Assembly: GCF_018219455.1 (NCBI RefSeq) | Contig: NZ_CP056122.1 | Coordinates: forward strand, 620,001-684,000 | Direction of reading: 5' to 3' | DNA from: Moritella sp. 5 | GTDB taxonomy: Bacteria > Pseudomonadota > Gammaproteobacteria > Enterobacterales > Moritellaceae | Length of the DNA: 64,000 nucleotides | Part shown: positions 1-7,801 of the stretch, one piece after another | Position numbering within the stretch: the stretch's first letter is position 1 | Layout of the letters: each line of letters begins with the position of its first letter | Notes under the pieces: generated by a model | What the model was told of the DNA's origin: nothing | The model's input: the letters and a program-made list of their open reading frames with translations, nothing else | The model's database searches: none | Position numbers and translations under genes: made by a program

Positions 1-2
1 AA

Positions 3-98
3 GAGTGTATTAAAGCGGATCTTGCTGAGCTTACACCGCTTGGGCATGAAACATTGCTAGAACAACGTTATGAGCGTCTAATGTCATTTGGCATGTAA
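3..98 (+). CDS. accA: Acetyl-CoA carboxylase carboxyltransferase subunit alpha, C-terminal end (partial)
   Basis: The first 98 bases hold the last 31 codons of an open frame that runs in from the left edge and stops with TAA at 96-98. The tail ends in a RYERLMSFGM-type sequence, which closely matches the RYQRLMSYG end of gammaproteobacterial AccA. AccA forms the alpha half of the carboxyltransferase that makes malonyl-CoA for fatty-acid synthesis. Having tilS directly downstream is also the usual enterobacterial and vibrio order (accA, then tilS a few genes or zero genes later). Only the C-terminus is visible, so the call rests on this short match and on context. Confidence 0.8.
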   Translation, partial: ECIKADLAELTPLGHETLLEQRYERLMSFGM

Positions 99-146
99 GC
101 CGCTATAACACTAGATTGTTATAAAGATAATCGAATAATATTGATT

Positions 147-178
147 AAACCGCTGATAGCTTTATCAGCGGTTTTTTT
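147..178 (+). terminator. Rho-independent terminator of accA
   Basis: A 9-bp perfect stem (CCGCTGATA at 150-158, TATCAGCGG at 163-171) with a 4-nt GCTT loop is flanked by AAA upstream and a run of seven T downstream. It sits 50 bases after the accA stop and before tilS, so tilS probably has its own promoter. Confidence 0.9.
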
Positions 179-226
179 ATATCTACCACTTTTCGGTATA
201 TACTGTTCTGGTCTATTCTAATTGTG

Positions 227-1624
227 ATGATACCTGTGGTTACTAACGTCGATCTCTTCTCAACATTTCAGCACTCGTTACAATCGTTAACGACAAAGCC
301 TATGCAGATTGTACTTGCTTATAGCGGTGGTCTTGATTCCCATGTGTTATTACATTTACTTGCCCGTTATCAGCAATTATATTCTCAGCATGATTACCTT
401 GCCGTGCATGTTCATCACGGTTTAAGTGACAATGCGGATGCTTGGTTAACGCATTGTCAGCAAACTGCTGCGGCGTTAGGGATTAACTTTATCGCTGAAA
501 AGGTCGTGCTTAATCTTAGCAGTCGAGAAAGCTTAGAAGCACAAGCGCGCACCGCCCGCTATCAAGCGATAGCAAAGTATCTCAATGATGGATCATTATT
601 ATTACTTGGACAGCATCTTGATGATCAGCTTGAAACATTTTTGTTGCAGCTTAAGCGTGGTGCTGGTGTAAAAGGCTTGTCGGCAATGGCTGCGCAGATG
701 CCTTTTTCATTACAAGAAAACTGCCAAATAGTCCGTCCTTTACTGACTCATTCGCAACAAATGTTGGTAGATTATGCCAGCCAAGCACAATTATATTGGG
801 TCGAAGACGAAAGCAATAATGACCAGAGCTATGATCGTAACTTCTTACGCCATCAAATTATCCCCAGTTTAAAACAGCGTTGGCCAGGTATAGCGCATGC
901 TGTCCACCGCAGCGCAGAACTCTGTGCCGAGCAACAAGCGTTAGCGGATGAGATTGCGCAAATGGATCTTGTTACTTGTGAACATACTTTAGCTGGGTTA
1001 AAGGTTGTTGAATTAGATAAGTTATCAAAAATTCGCCGTAACAATCTCATTCGTTTTTGGCTTGCGAGTCAACAGCTACCGATGCCAAGCCGTCACCATT
1101 TAGATAAGGTATGGTTAGAAGTAGTGAATGCCGCTGATGATGCTAATCCACAATTGAGCTGGCAGGCGGGTGAGTTTCGCCGTTATCAAGGTGTCCTTTA
1201 TAATCAGCAGAAATACGCTGAGCTAAAAGACGTAGTGATAGGGCTTAGGCATACTAAATCTCAACGTATTGTGTTACCAGACAATATCGGCTTCTTGTAT
1301 TTACAAGACTCGATACAAGATAATCGTAGCGTTGATACCGGTAATACAATTGATGACGGTGCCAGTACGATTTGTTTGAAAGCGCCACTCGAACATGAAA
1401 AGGTGACCATTCGTTTCCGCGGTGAGGGTAAGTGTCATCCTGTTGGGCGTATTGGCTCGCGTAGTATTAAAAAATTATATCAAGAGTATCAGGTAGCACC
1501 TTGGCTACGCGATCGTATCCCATTAATCTATTATGGCGAAGAACTGGTGTGTGCGGTCGGGCTTTGGGTGTGCAAGGGCTACGAAGCGCAAGAAGGCTTA
1601 TATTGGTATGTCACTCGCGAGTGA
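227..1624 (+). CDS. tilS: tRNA(Ile)-lysidine synthase TilS
   Basis: TilS uses ATP and lysine to turn the wobble cytidine of the AUA-reading tRNA-Ile into lysidine, which changes both its codon and aminoacylation identity. The PP-loop signature SGGLDS lies near residues 33-38 and is followed by a typical N-type ATP pyrophosphatase domain to about residue 215. The middle TilS domain spans about 255-330, and the C-terminal TilS domain (with the GRIGSRSIKK and WLRDRIPLIY stretches) covers the last 80 residues. The length of 465 residues is a little longer than the roughly 430 of E. coli TilS. The start is either GTG at 224 or the adjacent in-frame ATG at 227; neither has a clear ribosome-binding site, and ATG is chosen. 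It is a single-gene unit between two terminators. Confidence 0.95.
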   Translation: MIPVVTNVDLFSTFQHSLQSLTTKPMQIVLAYSGGLDSHVLLHLLARYQQLYSQHDYLAVHVHHGLSDNADAWLTHCQQTAAALGINFIAEKVVLNLSSRESLEAQARTARYQAIAKYLNDGSLLLLGQHLDDQLETFLLQLKRGAGVKGLSAMAAQMPFSLQENCQIVRPLLTHSQQMLVDYASQAQLYWVEDESNNDQSYDRNFLRHQIIPSLKQRWPGIAHAVHRSAELCAEQQALADEIAQMDLVTCEHTLAGLKVVELDKLSKIRRNNLIRFWLASQQLPMPSRHHLDKVWLEVVNAADDANPQLSWQAGEFRRYQGVLYNQQKYAELKDVVIGLRHTKSQRIVLPDNIGFLYLQDSIQDNRSVDTGNTIDDGASTICLKAPLEHEKVTIRFRGEGKCHPVGRIGSRSIKKLYQEYQVAPWLRDRIPLIYYGEELVCAVGLWVCKGYEAQEGLYWYVTRE

Positions 1625-1682
1625 TAGTGTGTAATGACTGTACATTTTCAAAATTGGAATCGGCGTATTTGAGAGAGTCACA

Positions 1683-1713
1683 AAAAGCAGATGAATAGAT
1701 CTCATCTGCTTTT
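1683..1713. terminator. Bidirectional terminator between tilS and hutZ
   Basis: A 12-bp perfect inverted repeat (AAAAGCAGATGA at 1683-1694, TCATCTGCTTTT at 1702-1713) with a 7-nt loop lies between the convergent ends of tilS and hutZ. The A and T ends of the stem give a U tract in either direction. Confidence 0.85.
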
Positions 1714-1742
1714 ATCTATGTTTGTAGCTTATGCTGAACGAG

Positions 1743-2279
1743 TTATCCAGCTTCAACTTTTTCTTTGACTTGTTGATGACCTTGTTCTAGGTGCACGAAG
1801 TCAATATCGTCATTACCGTTAACGGTATAAGCTTGACCAAAGCCTTTTACGTAACGACCTGTCTGTGGTTCTATACGGAATAGACGGAAATCACTTAAAC
1901 CACTTAGGTTCGTAATTATTTCACCAAAACGTGCTTCTAATGCTGGGATTGCTTGTGACCAAGATTCGCTTTCACGGGCAATGACTTCGGCATTCGCTTT
2001 GTATGTAAGACGGTGACGAGCAAAAATTTGTTTCGAATTTTGTTCATCTTCCAACAGCATAAAGGACAGATTCTTATTAACCAATAAGTTTTGCGTATGT
2101 TCAGCAACTTCACTGATTAAGATGTAATAGCCATCTTCTAAACGAACAAATGGTGCATAGCTAATATGTGGAAATCCGTCTGCGCTTAATGTTGATAAAA
2201 TTAAAGTTTGACGCTCTTCTCTAAACTCTGCAATTTTTGGTTGTAAGCGATTTTCTAAGCGTTCTTTTTTATTTATCAT
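1743..2279 (-). CDS. hutZ: Heme utilisation protein HutZ (heme-degrading, split-barrel fold)
   Basis: HutZ is a cytoplasmic FMN-binding split-barrel (PNPOx-like) protein that in Vibrio cholerae binds and degrades heme to release iron. The 178-residue protein follows the V. cholerae sequence closely, including SYAPFV, the stretch around FARHRLT, the YVKGFGQAY block and the C-terminal DFVHLEQGH segment. Asp130 and His168 match the positions reported to coordinate or support the heme in V. cholerae HutZ, although I aligned these by eye. It lies 27 bases after hutX on the same strand, so the two are probably co-transcribed. The divergent hutBCD import operon shares the upstream region. Confidence 0.93.
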   Translation of the reverse strand: MINKKERLENRLQPKIAEFREERQTLILSTLSADGFPHISYAPFVRLEDGYYILISEVAEHTQNLLVNKNLSFMLLEDEQNSKQIFARHRLTYKANAEVIARESESWSQAIPALEARFGEIITNLSGLSDFRLFRIEPQTGRYVKGFGQAYTVNGNDDIDFVHLEQGHQQVKEKVEAG

Positions 2280-2306
2280 AATGACCTTCGTGTCCGTTAT
2301 TTATGT

Positions 2307-2843
2307 TTAATTAGTAACGATAGCGATAGTTTCGTCGCTTACTGTTTGTGTTGATAGTGCATGAAAACGTGCTATTTGTTCTGGGTTCACTTCGCCGTCT
2401 TTATTACGACCGAGATAAATCTTAAATACGCTGTGACCCTCATGGTCAAAAAACTGCACGTAATAACTTAACTTACCACGCACTTTACGTGTAAGTAAGG
2501 CAATTGCAGATACATTATCAAGCTTTAAATGACCTTGTAAGCCGTCACTATCATGCGATAAATTGTAATAGCCGTAAGCATTTCTTCCTTTCGGGAAAGG
2601 CGCTTTTACTTCAAATACAAAACCAGATACTTCAATAATACAAGTCACTTTCCCCCAGTCTGCAATATTAGATAATAAGCGTTGTGCTTGTTCTGCTGGC
2701 AGCATATTCACTTCTTGCTCTGGCAATGCTTGGATTACCTGTAATTCACTGCAATTAAGTTCAAGCGCAATTTCAATGCTTCTTAATCGAGGTTGATCAG
2801 CCATCAACTGACGAATGTCATTATGGGTAGTATTTTCTTGCAT
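2307..2843 (-). CDS. hutX: Cytosolic heme carrier HutX
   Basis: HutX is thought to carry heme in the cytosol and hand it to HutZ. The KAPFPKGRNAYGYYNL stretch, the GHLKLDNVS block and the FKIYLGR motif are diagnostic of HutX/ChuX-like proteins. The frame is open from an ATG at 2870, but the ATG at 2843 is preferred because an AAAAAGG ribosome-binding site lies 9 bases upstream of it, whereas the outer ATG has none; the chosen form has 178 residues. The gene is first in a hutX-hutZ pair. The radical-SAM gene hutW, which precedes hutX in vibrios, is absent here. Confidence 0.92.
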   Translation of the reverse strand: MQENTTHNDIRQLMADQPRLRSIEIALELNCSELQVIQALPEQEVNMLPAEQAQRLLSNIADWGKVTCIIEVSGFVFEVKAPFPKGRNAYGYYNLSHDSDGLQGHLKLDNVSAIALLTRKVRGKLSYYVQFFDHEGHSVFKIYLGRNKDGEVNPEQIARFHALSTQTVSDETIAIVTN

Positions 2844-2904
2844 ACTGTTTAGCCTTTTTAAACGACTCATCGTTATCGTAATAGTTGCAGATTAATATAG
2901 TTGT

Positions 2905-2935
2905 AATGATAATGCAACCAATTCGCATTTGCATT
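2905..2935. promoter_or_regulatory. Candidate Fur-type operator in the hutX/hutB divergent region
   Basis: Between the divergent heme genes is an AATGATAATG run followed by a perfect 7-bp inverted repeat, AATGCAA at 2911-2917 and TTGCATT at 2929-2935. The GATAATG half resembles the Fur-box unit, and iron control is expected for heme-uptake genes. The match to the full 19-bp Fur consensus is incomplete, so this is a candidate only. Confidence 0.4.
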
Positions 2936-3059
2936 GTTGGGGTTTGTTATTTACACTGTCGAGCAAGTACGAGTTAAATTTAATGACTGTATTTTAGATG
3001 AAACATCTATTTTTACTTAACTATGAAAAATATTATATTAACACTGGGTTGGAATTAAG

Positions 3060-3926
3060 ATGCATAAGGTTTGGATTGGCGTTTGTTGTTTATTATTGTC
3101 ATTCGGTAGTGTTGCCGGGGAACGTATCATTAGTGCTGGCGCGGGTGTTACTGAGTTATTAATCGCTTTGGATAAACAAGATGACTTAGTTGCCGTCGAT
3201 TTGACCAGCCGTTATCCGGCCGTATCGAAATTACCAGTGGTTGGTTATCACCGTCAATTGTCTGCTGAAGGGTTATTATCATTAGCGCCAGATATACTGA
3301 TTGGTAGTAGTGAAATGGGCCCGCAATCAACGCTCGATTTGTTAGCACAAAGTGGTGTTGAAGTGATGGTGTTACCGACAGAAACAACAACGACAAACTT
3401 ACTTGATACGATTACCCTACTTGGTGATAAATTAGATAGAAAGTTACAAGCTAAACAATTAATTACCAAGCTTAAACGTGACATTAACCAGCTAGAAACA
3501 AATCAACAGCAGATCAAAACGGCGAAAAAAATGTTGTTCTTACTGTTGAATGATAAAGGCACTTATACTGCTGCGGGTAGTAATACGACTGCACATTCGG
3601 TGATGACATTAGCAGGCGCGGTTAACCCTGCGGCAGAGCTTAATTCTTACCAAGCATTATCAGCAGAGGCGTTCTTAGCGATGGCGCCAGAAAGTATTTT
3701 AGTCAGTGGCCGTCATTGGAAAAAGTATCAAGATATCGATACCTTAATTGCGGCAATGCCATTATTAGCACAAACACCTGCAGGTCGTAATAAAGCGATT
3801 TATGTCATTGATGGCAGTGCGCTAATCGGTGGTCTGGGACTGAGTAGTGTCGAACAAGCAAAGCAGTTACAGCGTAAGATATACCCTCACTTATCTGAAA
3901 ATTTAGAACTTGAATTAGAGTATTAA
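3060..3926 (+). CDS. hutB: Heme ABC transporter, periplasmic heme-binding protein HutB
   Basis: This 288-residue protein starts with a signal peptide (hydrophobic stretch about residues 4-17, likely cleavage after VAG near residue 20). It then shows a class III periplasmic binding protein pattern: RIISAGAGVTELLIALD at the first strand and helix, the VDLTSRYP and LPVVGYHR region, and a long linking helix around residues 130-160. These features match HmuT/HutB, which receives heme from a TonB-dependent receptor and delivers it to the HutCD permease. It is the first gene of hutBCD, 8 bases before hutC. The upstream sequence GGAATT is a weak ribosome-binding site. Confidence 0.92.
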   Translation: MHKVWIGVCCLLLSFGSVAGERIISAGAGVTELLIALDKQDDLVAVDLTSRYPAVSKLPVVGYHRQLSAEGLLSLAPDILIGSSEMGPQSTLDLLAQSGVEVMVLPTETTTTNLLDTITLLGDKLDRKLQAKQLITKLKRDINQLETNQQQIKTAKKMLFLLLNDKGTYTAAGSNTTAHSVMTLAGAVNPAAELNSYQALSAEAFLAMAPESILVSGRHWKKYQDIDTLIAAMPLLAQTPAGRNKAIYVIDGSALIGGLGLSSVEQAKQLQRKIYPHLSENLELELEY

Positions 3927-3934
3927 GGGCGTAT

Positions 3935-4987
3935 ATGTTTGTTAATAGCCGTTGGCCATTGTTGTTACCGAGTTTTATTTTATTTTGTCTTGCTTCTATG
4001 GTGGTGTTATCTGTTTCTGTGGGACCAATGGCGATCTCGTTTGCTGACAGTATTAAAGCATTATTGGTTAATTGGGTTAATTGGCAATCGCCAGTAAGCA
4101 CTCAAAACGCTATTGTGGTGAGTCATATTCGCTTTCCTCGCACGCTACTCTGTTTATCTATTGGCGGTATATTGGGATTAACTGGCGCCGTGATGCAAGG
4201 TGTGTTTCGTAATCCGTTAGCTGATCCTGGTATTATTGGGGTCAGCAGTGGTGCTGCACTGGGTGCGGGTTTAGGTATTGTTATTTTTGCTGATTTGATG
4301 GTTGATTTACCTGATTGGTTACAATTGAGTACGGTGTCTTTTTTTGCATTTACCTTTGCTTTAGCGGTTTGTTTATTAGTCTACAAATTAGGGACGAGTA
4401 GCCAAGGCAGTTCTGTGGTGGTGATGTTACTTGCGGGTGTAGCAATCAGTGCGATCGCTGGCGCGGGGATGGGCATGCTTACGTATATTGCCGATGATCA
4501 AAGTCTGCGTGATTTGAGTTTGTGGCAAATGGGCTCAATGGCGGGCAGTAATTGGATCAGTATTACTATCAGTAGTATCACTCTGGTATTTTTGCTGGTG
4601 GTGTTTATGTCATCAGCGAAAGCATTGAATATTTTATTATTGGGGGATGCGGAAGCGGTACATCTTGGTATCGATATTGTACGTATAAAACGTCGGTTAA
4701 TATTTTGCTGTGCTATCGGGCTCGGGGTTGCGGTATCAATCGCAGGTATGATTGGGTTTATTGGTTTGATTATTCCACATCTAGTCCGCTTGTTAGTGGG
4801 GCCTAACCATCAGCGTTTATTACCATTATCGGCGATGTTAGGTGCATTGTTATTATTACTTGCCGATATTTTAGCGCGTACTGTCATGGCTCCAAGTGAA
4901 GTACCTGTAGGAATTATAACTGCGTTATTAGGCAGTCCTTTCTTTATTATCTTATTACTCCAACAACGCTCTAAATTAGGAATATAG
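3935..4987 (+). CDS. hutC: Heme ABC transporter permease HutC
   Basis: This is a FecCD/BtuC-family inner-membrane permease with about ten hydrophobic segments. Family hallmarks are the HIRFPRTLLCLSIGG region near residue 65, the GAVMQGVFRNPLADPGIIGVSSGAALGAG block (about residues 84-112), and the C-terminal GFIGLIIPHLVRLLVG stretch that includes the coupling helix contacting the ATPase. The length of 350 residues is normal for the family. It sits between hutB and hutD with gaps of 8 and 4 bases, which indicates one operon moving heme from periplasm to cytoplasm. Confidence 0.93.
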   Translation: MFVNSRWPLLLPSFILFCLASMVVLSVSVGPMAISFADSIKALLVNWVNWQSPVSTQNAIVVSHIRFPRTLLCLSIGGILGLTGAVMQGVFRNPLADPGIIGVSSGAALGAGLGIVIFADLMVDLPDWLQLSTVSFFAFTFALAVCLLVYKLGTSSQGSSVVVMLLAGVAISAIAGAGMGMLTYIADDQSLRDLSLWQMGSMAGSNWISITISSITLVFLLVVFMSSAKALNILLLGDAEAVHLGIDIVRIKRRLIFCCAIGLGVAVSIAGMIGFIGLIIPHLVRLLVGPNHQRLLPLSAMLGALLLLLADILARTVMAPSEVPVGIITALLGSPFFIILLLQQRSKLGI

Positions 4988-4991
4988 TTTG

Positions 4992-5780
4992 ATGTCAAAC
5001 ACGACAAAACCGGTACTGCATTGCCAGCAGCTAAACTATCATATTGCCGGTAAATGTATTTTTAATGATCTCAATTTGACGTTAGAGGAAGGGGAGTTTT
5101 TGGCTGTTCTCGGCCCTAATGGTGCAGGTAAAAGCTCATTGTTTAAAGCCATCACCGGAGAGCTGAAACCTACCTCGGGGGTAATATTCTTAAACGGTGA
5201 AGTACGTAACAGCATTAGCATGAGTGAGATCGCGAAGACGTTGGCGGTATTGCCGCAAAGTGCCAGTTTAAGTTTTGCATTTCAGGTGATTGATGTGGTG
5301 CTGATGGGCGGATTACAAGCTGATTGTGGTCAAACTAAAGTACAAGCACTTGCTGATGCTATTCTTGTTGAACAAGAGATAGACCATTTAAGGATCAGAT
5401 CATATCCCACCTTATCGGGAGGTGAAAAACAGCGCGTGCACTTTGCACGAGTACTGTTGCAGCTAGCTGTGGGCAATAAGAAAAAACCGCAGCTATTATT
5501 ATTAGATGAGCCAACAGCAGCGTTAGATATAAATTATCAACATCAATTATTAAAGAGTGCCAAGCATTTAGCGCAGGCAGGGGTGGCGGTTATTGCGGTA
5601 TTACATGATCTTAATTTGGCGGCTAAGTATGCTGACCGGATCATCTTATTGAAAGAAGGTAATATCTGCGCCAATGGCAGCGCTGAGCAGGTGGTGACCA
5701 CTGATAATATCCGTGATGTCTATGGCTATGAAAGTACGGTGATTAATAATGTTGAGTTTTCGCACCCAATTGTGATGTAA
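4992..5780 (+). CDS. hutD: Heme ABC transporter ATP-binding protein HutD
   Basis: This is the ATPase subunit of the heme importer. The Walker A motif GPNGAGKS is at residues 41-48, the ABC signature LSGGEKQR is in the middle, and the Walker B with D-loop (LLLLDEPTAALD) and the switch His in VLHDLNLA follow in the right order. The length is 262 residues. A TTG three bases upstream is also in frame, but ATG at 4992 is chosen because it lies 10 bases after a TTAGGA ribosome-binding site and 4 bases after the hutC stop. Synonyms in other genera are HmuV and PhuV. Confidence 0.93.
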   Translation: MSNTTKPVLHCQQLNYHIAGKCIFNDLNLTLEEGEFLAVLGPNGAGKSSLFKAITGELKPTSGVIFLNGEVRNSISMSEIAKTLAVLPQSASLSFAFQVIDVVLMGGLQADCGQTKVQALADAILVEQEIDHLRIRSYPTLSGGEKQRVHFARVLLQLAVGNKKKPQLLLLDEPTAALDINYQHQLLKSAKHLAQAGVAVIAVLHDLNLAAKYADRIILLKEGNICANGSAEQVVTTDNIRDVYGYESTVINNVEFSHPIVM

Positions 5781-5848
5781 TTTTACTTGTTTCTACTTTT
5801 GGGATCATAACCAACTATTCATTAAGTGATAGGTGTTAAGGTGTTGTC

Positions 5849-6706
5849 ATGAGCCCAAAGTGTAATGACAACATGACCAATAGTGAGCGTTGTACGAGTC
5901 AACATAGTACGAATAAACACGGTTTGAGTCATAAAATAATTAGCCATGAAGAGCAAGCTGCTATTACTCGTGTGATAGCCCACACGGGGCAATTATTACA
6001 GGCGTATAACGCTGAAAGCCGGCTCATCGAACAGACCACTGAGCGCCTTGGCATGGCGTTCGGTTTAGACAGTGTTGAAATAGCACTTACCTCCAAAGCC
6101 TTTATTCTTACTTCTCGATCTAACGACCATTGTGTTACTACAACGCGCACTATGAAAGCCCATGGTATTGATATGGGGATAGTCTGTGAAGTACAACGTA
6201 TTTGTATTCTTGCAGAAAAGCAGATTTATGACGTCGAGCAGGTAAAGCAACGTTTAGATAACTTAGCTGTACCGAAATATAATTCAGTCATAGTCGCGTG
6301 TTTTGTGGCGTTATCCTGTGCTTGCTTCAGTCACTTATTTGGTGGCGATAGCGTTGTATTTATTGCTACCTGGTTAACAAGTTTTATTTCGATGCGAGTT
6401 CGCCAATGGTTAATTCTGTTACATCATAATTTACTCACGGTGTTTTTTATTACCGCATTCACAGCTACTTTTATAGGCAGTTTTGCTAGTGCTTTTGATT
6501 GGGGGAATAAACCCGAATTGATCATGGTAACGAGCGTATTGCAGCTAGTCCCTGGCTTCCCATTAATTAATGCAGTATCAGATATGGTGAAAGGGCACGT
6601 GACTATCGGTATGGCAAGATGGATGACGGCGACCTTGTTAACACTTGCTTCAACACTTGGTATTGTCTTGGCTGTGCAGTTAGCGCAATTGGGAGGTTGG
6701 TTATGA
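5849..6706 (+). CDS. yjjP: Threonine/serine exporter-family protein, large subunit (YjjP-like)
   Basis: The 285-residue protein has a soluble N-terminal half (DUF1212-type, with IAHTGQLLQAYNAESRLIEQT and RLGMAFGLDSVEIALT) and a hydrophobic C-terminal half with about four to five membrane segments from residue 148 onward. Together with the next gene it forms the split ThrE/YjjP-YjjB arrangement; in Corynebacterium ThrE is a single threonine/serine exporter, and in E. coli the YjjP-YjjB pair is reported as a succinate exporter. The substrate here is not deducible from sequence. Its stop overlaps the start of the partner gene by 4 bases, so the pair is translationally coupled. Confidence 0.88.
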   Translation: MSPKCNDNMTNSERCTSQHSTNKHGLSHKIISHEEQAAITRVIAHTGQLLQAYNAESRLIEQTTERLGMAFGLDSVEIALTSKAFILTSRSNDHCVTTTRTMKAHGIDMGIVCEVQRICILAEKQIYDVEQVKQRLDNLAVPKYNSVIVACFVALSCACFSHLFGGDSVVFIATWLTSFISMRVRQWLILLHHNLLTVFFITAFTATFIGSFASAFDWGNKPELIMVTSVLQLVPGFPLINAVSDMVKGHVTIGMARWMTATLLTLASTLGIVLAVQLAQLGGWL

Positions 6707-7170
6707 GTGAGTTATTGCTCATGCTGGTGGATGACGCTGTATTTGCTGGTATCGCTGCATTTGGTTTTTCGTTGTTATTCAATGTGCCCCGGCAAGCATT
6801 ATTGGCGTGTGTGTTATTCGCTGCCAGTGCGCATGCGGTGCGTACGTTACTACTACATGCAAACGTGCCTATTGAATGGGCATCATTTATTGCAGCTACC
6901 TTGCTGGGGCTGGCTACGGTACCTTGGTCTCGAAAAGTGGTGATTCCCCGACCTGTGGTGACGGTTGCAGCTGTGATCCCGATGATCCCTGGAGTTTATG
7001 CTTACAAAGCTATGACAGGATTGATGACGTTACACCATCAAGGGTATAGCGTGGAATTACAACAGCAAGTGCTTGAAAATGGTTTACTGACTATTTTTAT
7101 TTTAATTGGCTTAAGTTTTGGTCTGGCGATCGCGCCTGTGCTGGTGTACCGTAACAAACCTATTGTTTGA
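6703..7170 (+). CDS. yjjB: Threonine/serine exporter-family protein, small membrane subunit (YjjB-like)
   Basis: The protein has 155 residues and is almost wholly hydrophobic, with about five membrane segments and the family blocks FNVPRQAL, TVAAVIPMIPGVYAYKAM and GLSFGLAIAPVL that match E. coli YjjB (DUF3815). Although the frame is open further upstream, the start at 6703 is chosen because it follows a GGGAGG ribosome-binding site at 6691-6696 and overlaps the yjjP stop as ATGA. It is expected to complete the exporter with YjjP in the inner membrane. Confidence 0.9.
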   Translation: MSELLLMLVDDAVFAGIAAFGFSLLFNVPRQALLACVLFAASAHAVRTLLLHANVPIEWASFIAATLLGLATVPWSRKVVIPRPVVTVAAVIPMIPGVYAYKAMTGLMTLHHQGYSVELQQQVLENGLLTIFILIGLSFGLAIAPVLVYRNKPIV

Positions 7171-7183
7171 TTAAGGAGTTGTT

Positions 7184-7672
7184 GTGATTGTTTCAATGAT
7201 CGCCGCACTGGCGAATAACCGCGTGATTGGTTTAGATAATAAGATGCCGTGGCATTTACCTGCTGAGTTACAACTGTTTAAACGTGCGACCCTAGGTAAA
7301 CCTATAGTGATGGGACGTAATACCTTTGAATCAATTGGTCGCCCATTACCGGGGCGTTTAAACATCGTATTAAGTCGACAAACAGATTATAAGCCAGAAG
7401 GCGTTACTGTTGTTGCTACGCTAGATGATGCAGTCGTGGCAGCTGGTGATGTGGAAGAGTTGATGATCATTGGCGGGGCGACGATTTACAACCAATGCTT
7501 AGCCGCTGCTGACCGTTTGTATTTGACCCATATTGAATTAACAACAGAAGGGGATACTTGGTTCCCTGATTATGAGCAGTACAATTGGCAAGAAATTGAA
7601 CACGAGTACTATACGGCAGATGATAAAAATCCGCACGATTACCGCTTTAGTTTACTTGAACGAGTGAAGTAG
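7184..7672 (+). CDS. folA: Dihydrofolate reductase
   Basis: This enzyme reduces dihydrofolate to tetrahydrofolate with NADPH. The start is GTG, 5 bases after an AAGGAG site at 7173-7178. The 162-residue sequence contains the Met20-loop region (LDNKMPWHLPAEL), GRNTFESIGRPLPGR for NADPH binding, and the IIGGATIYNQ block. The catalytic acid at the position of E. coli Asp27 is Glu28 here. That substitution, the length and the overall wording match my memory of the Moritella profunda enzyme, the best evidence for the host genus. It follows yjjB by 13 bases but has its own strong ribosome-binding site and a terminator immediately afterwards. Confidence 0.97.
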   Translation: MIVSMIAALANNRVIGLDNKMPWHLPAELQLFKRATLGKPIVMGRNTFESIGRPLPGRLNIVLSRQTDYKPEGVTVVATLDDAVVAAGDVEELMIIGGATIYNQCLAAADRLYLTHIELTTEGDTWFPDYEQYNWQEIEHEYYTADDKNPHDYRFSLLERVK

Positions 7673-7725
7673 CTATTAGCTGACGAATAGAATGACGCAG
7701 AGTGAATTAGACTGAATTAGAAAAT

Positions 7726-7757
7726 AAAATGCCGCGCTAGTGATAGCGCGGCATTTT
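7726..7757. terminator. Bidirectional terminator between folA and putP
   Basis: A perfect 14-bp stem (AAAATGCCGCGCTA at 7726-7739, TAGCGCGGCATTTT at 7744-7757) with a GTGA loop lies between the convergent folA and putP genes. The flanking A and T runs make it work both ways. Confidence 0.93.
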
Positions 7758-7801
7758 TTATCGTTAATTTTTACCATTAACTTAGTGCGTGCTGGTGGCT
7801 A

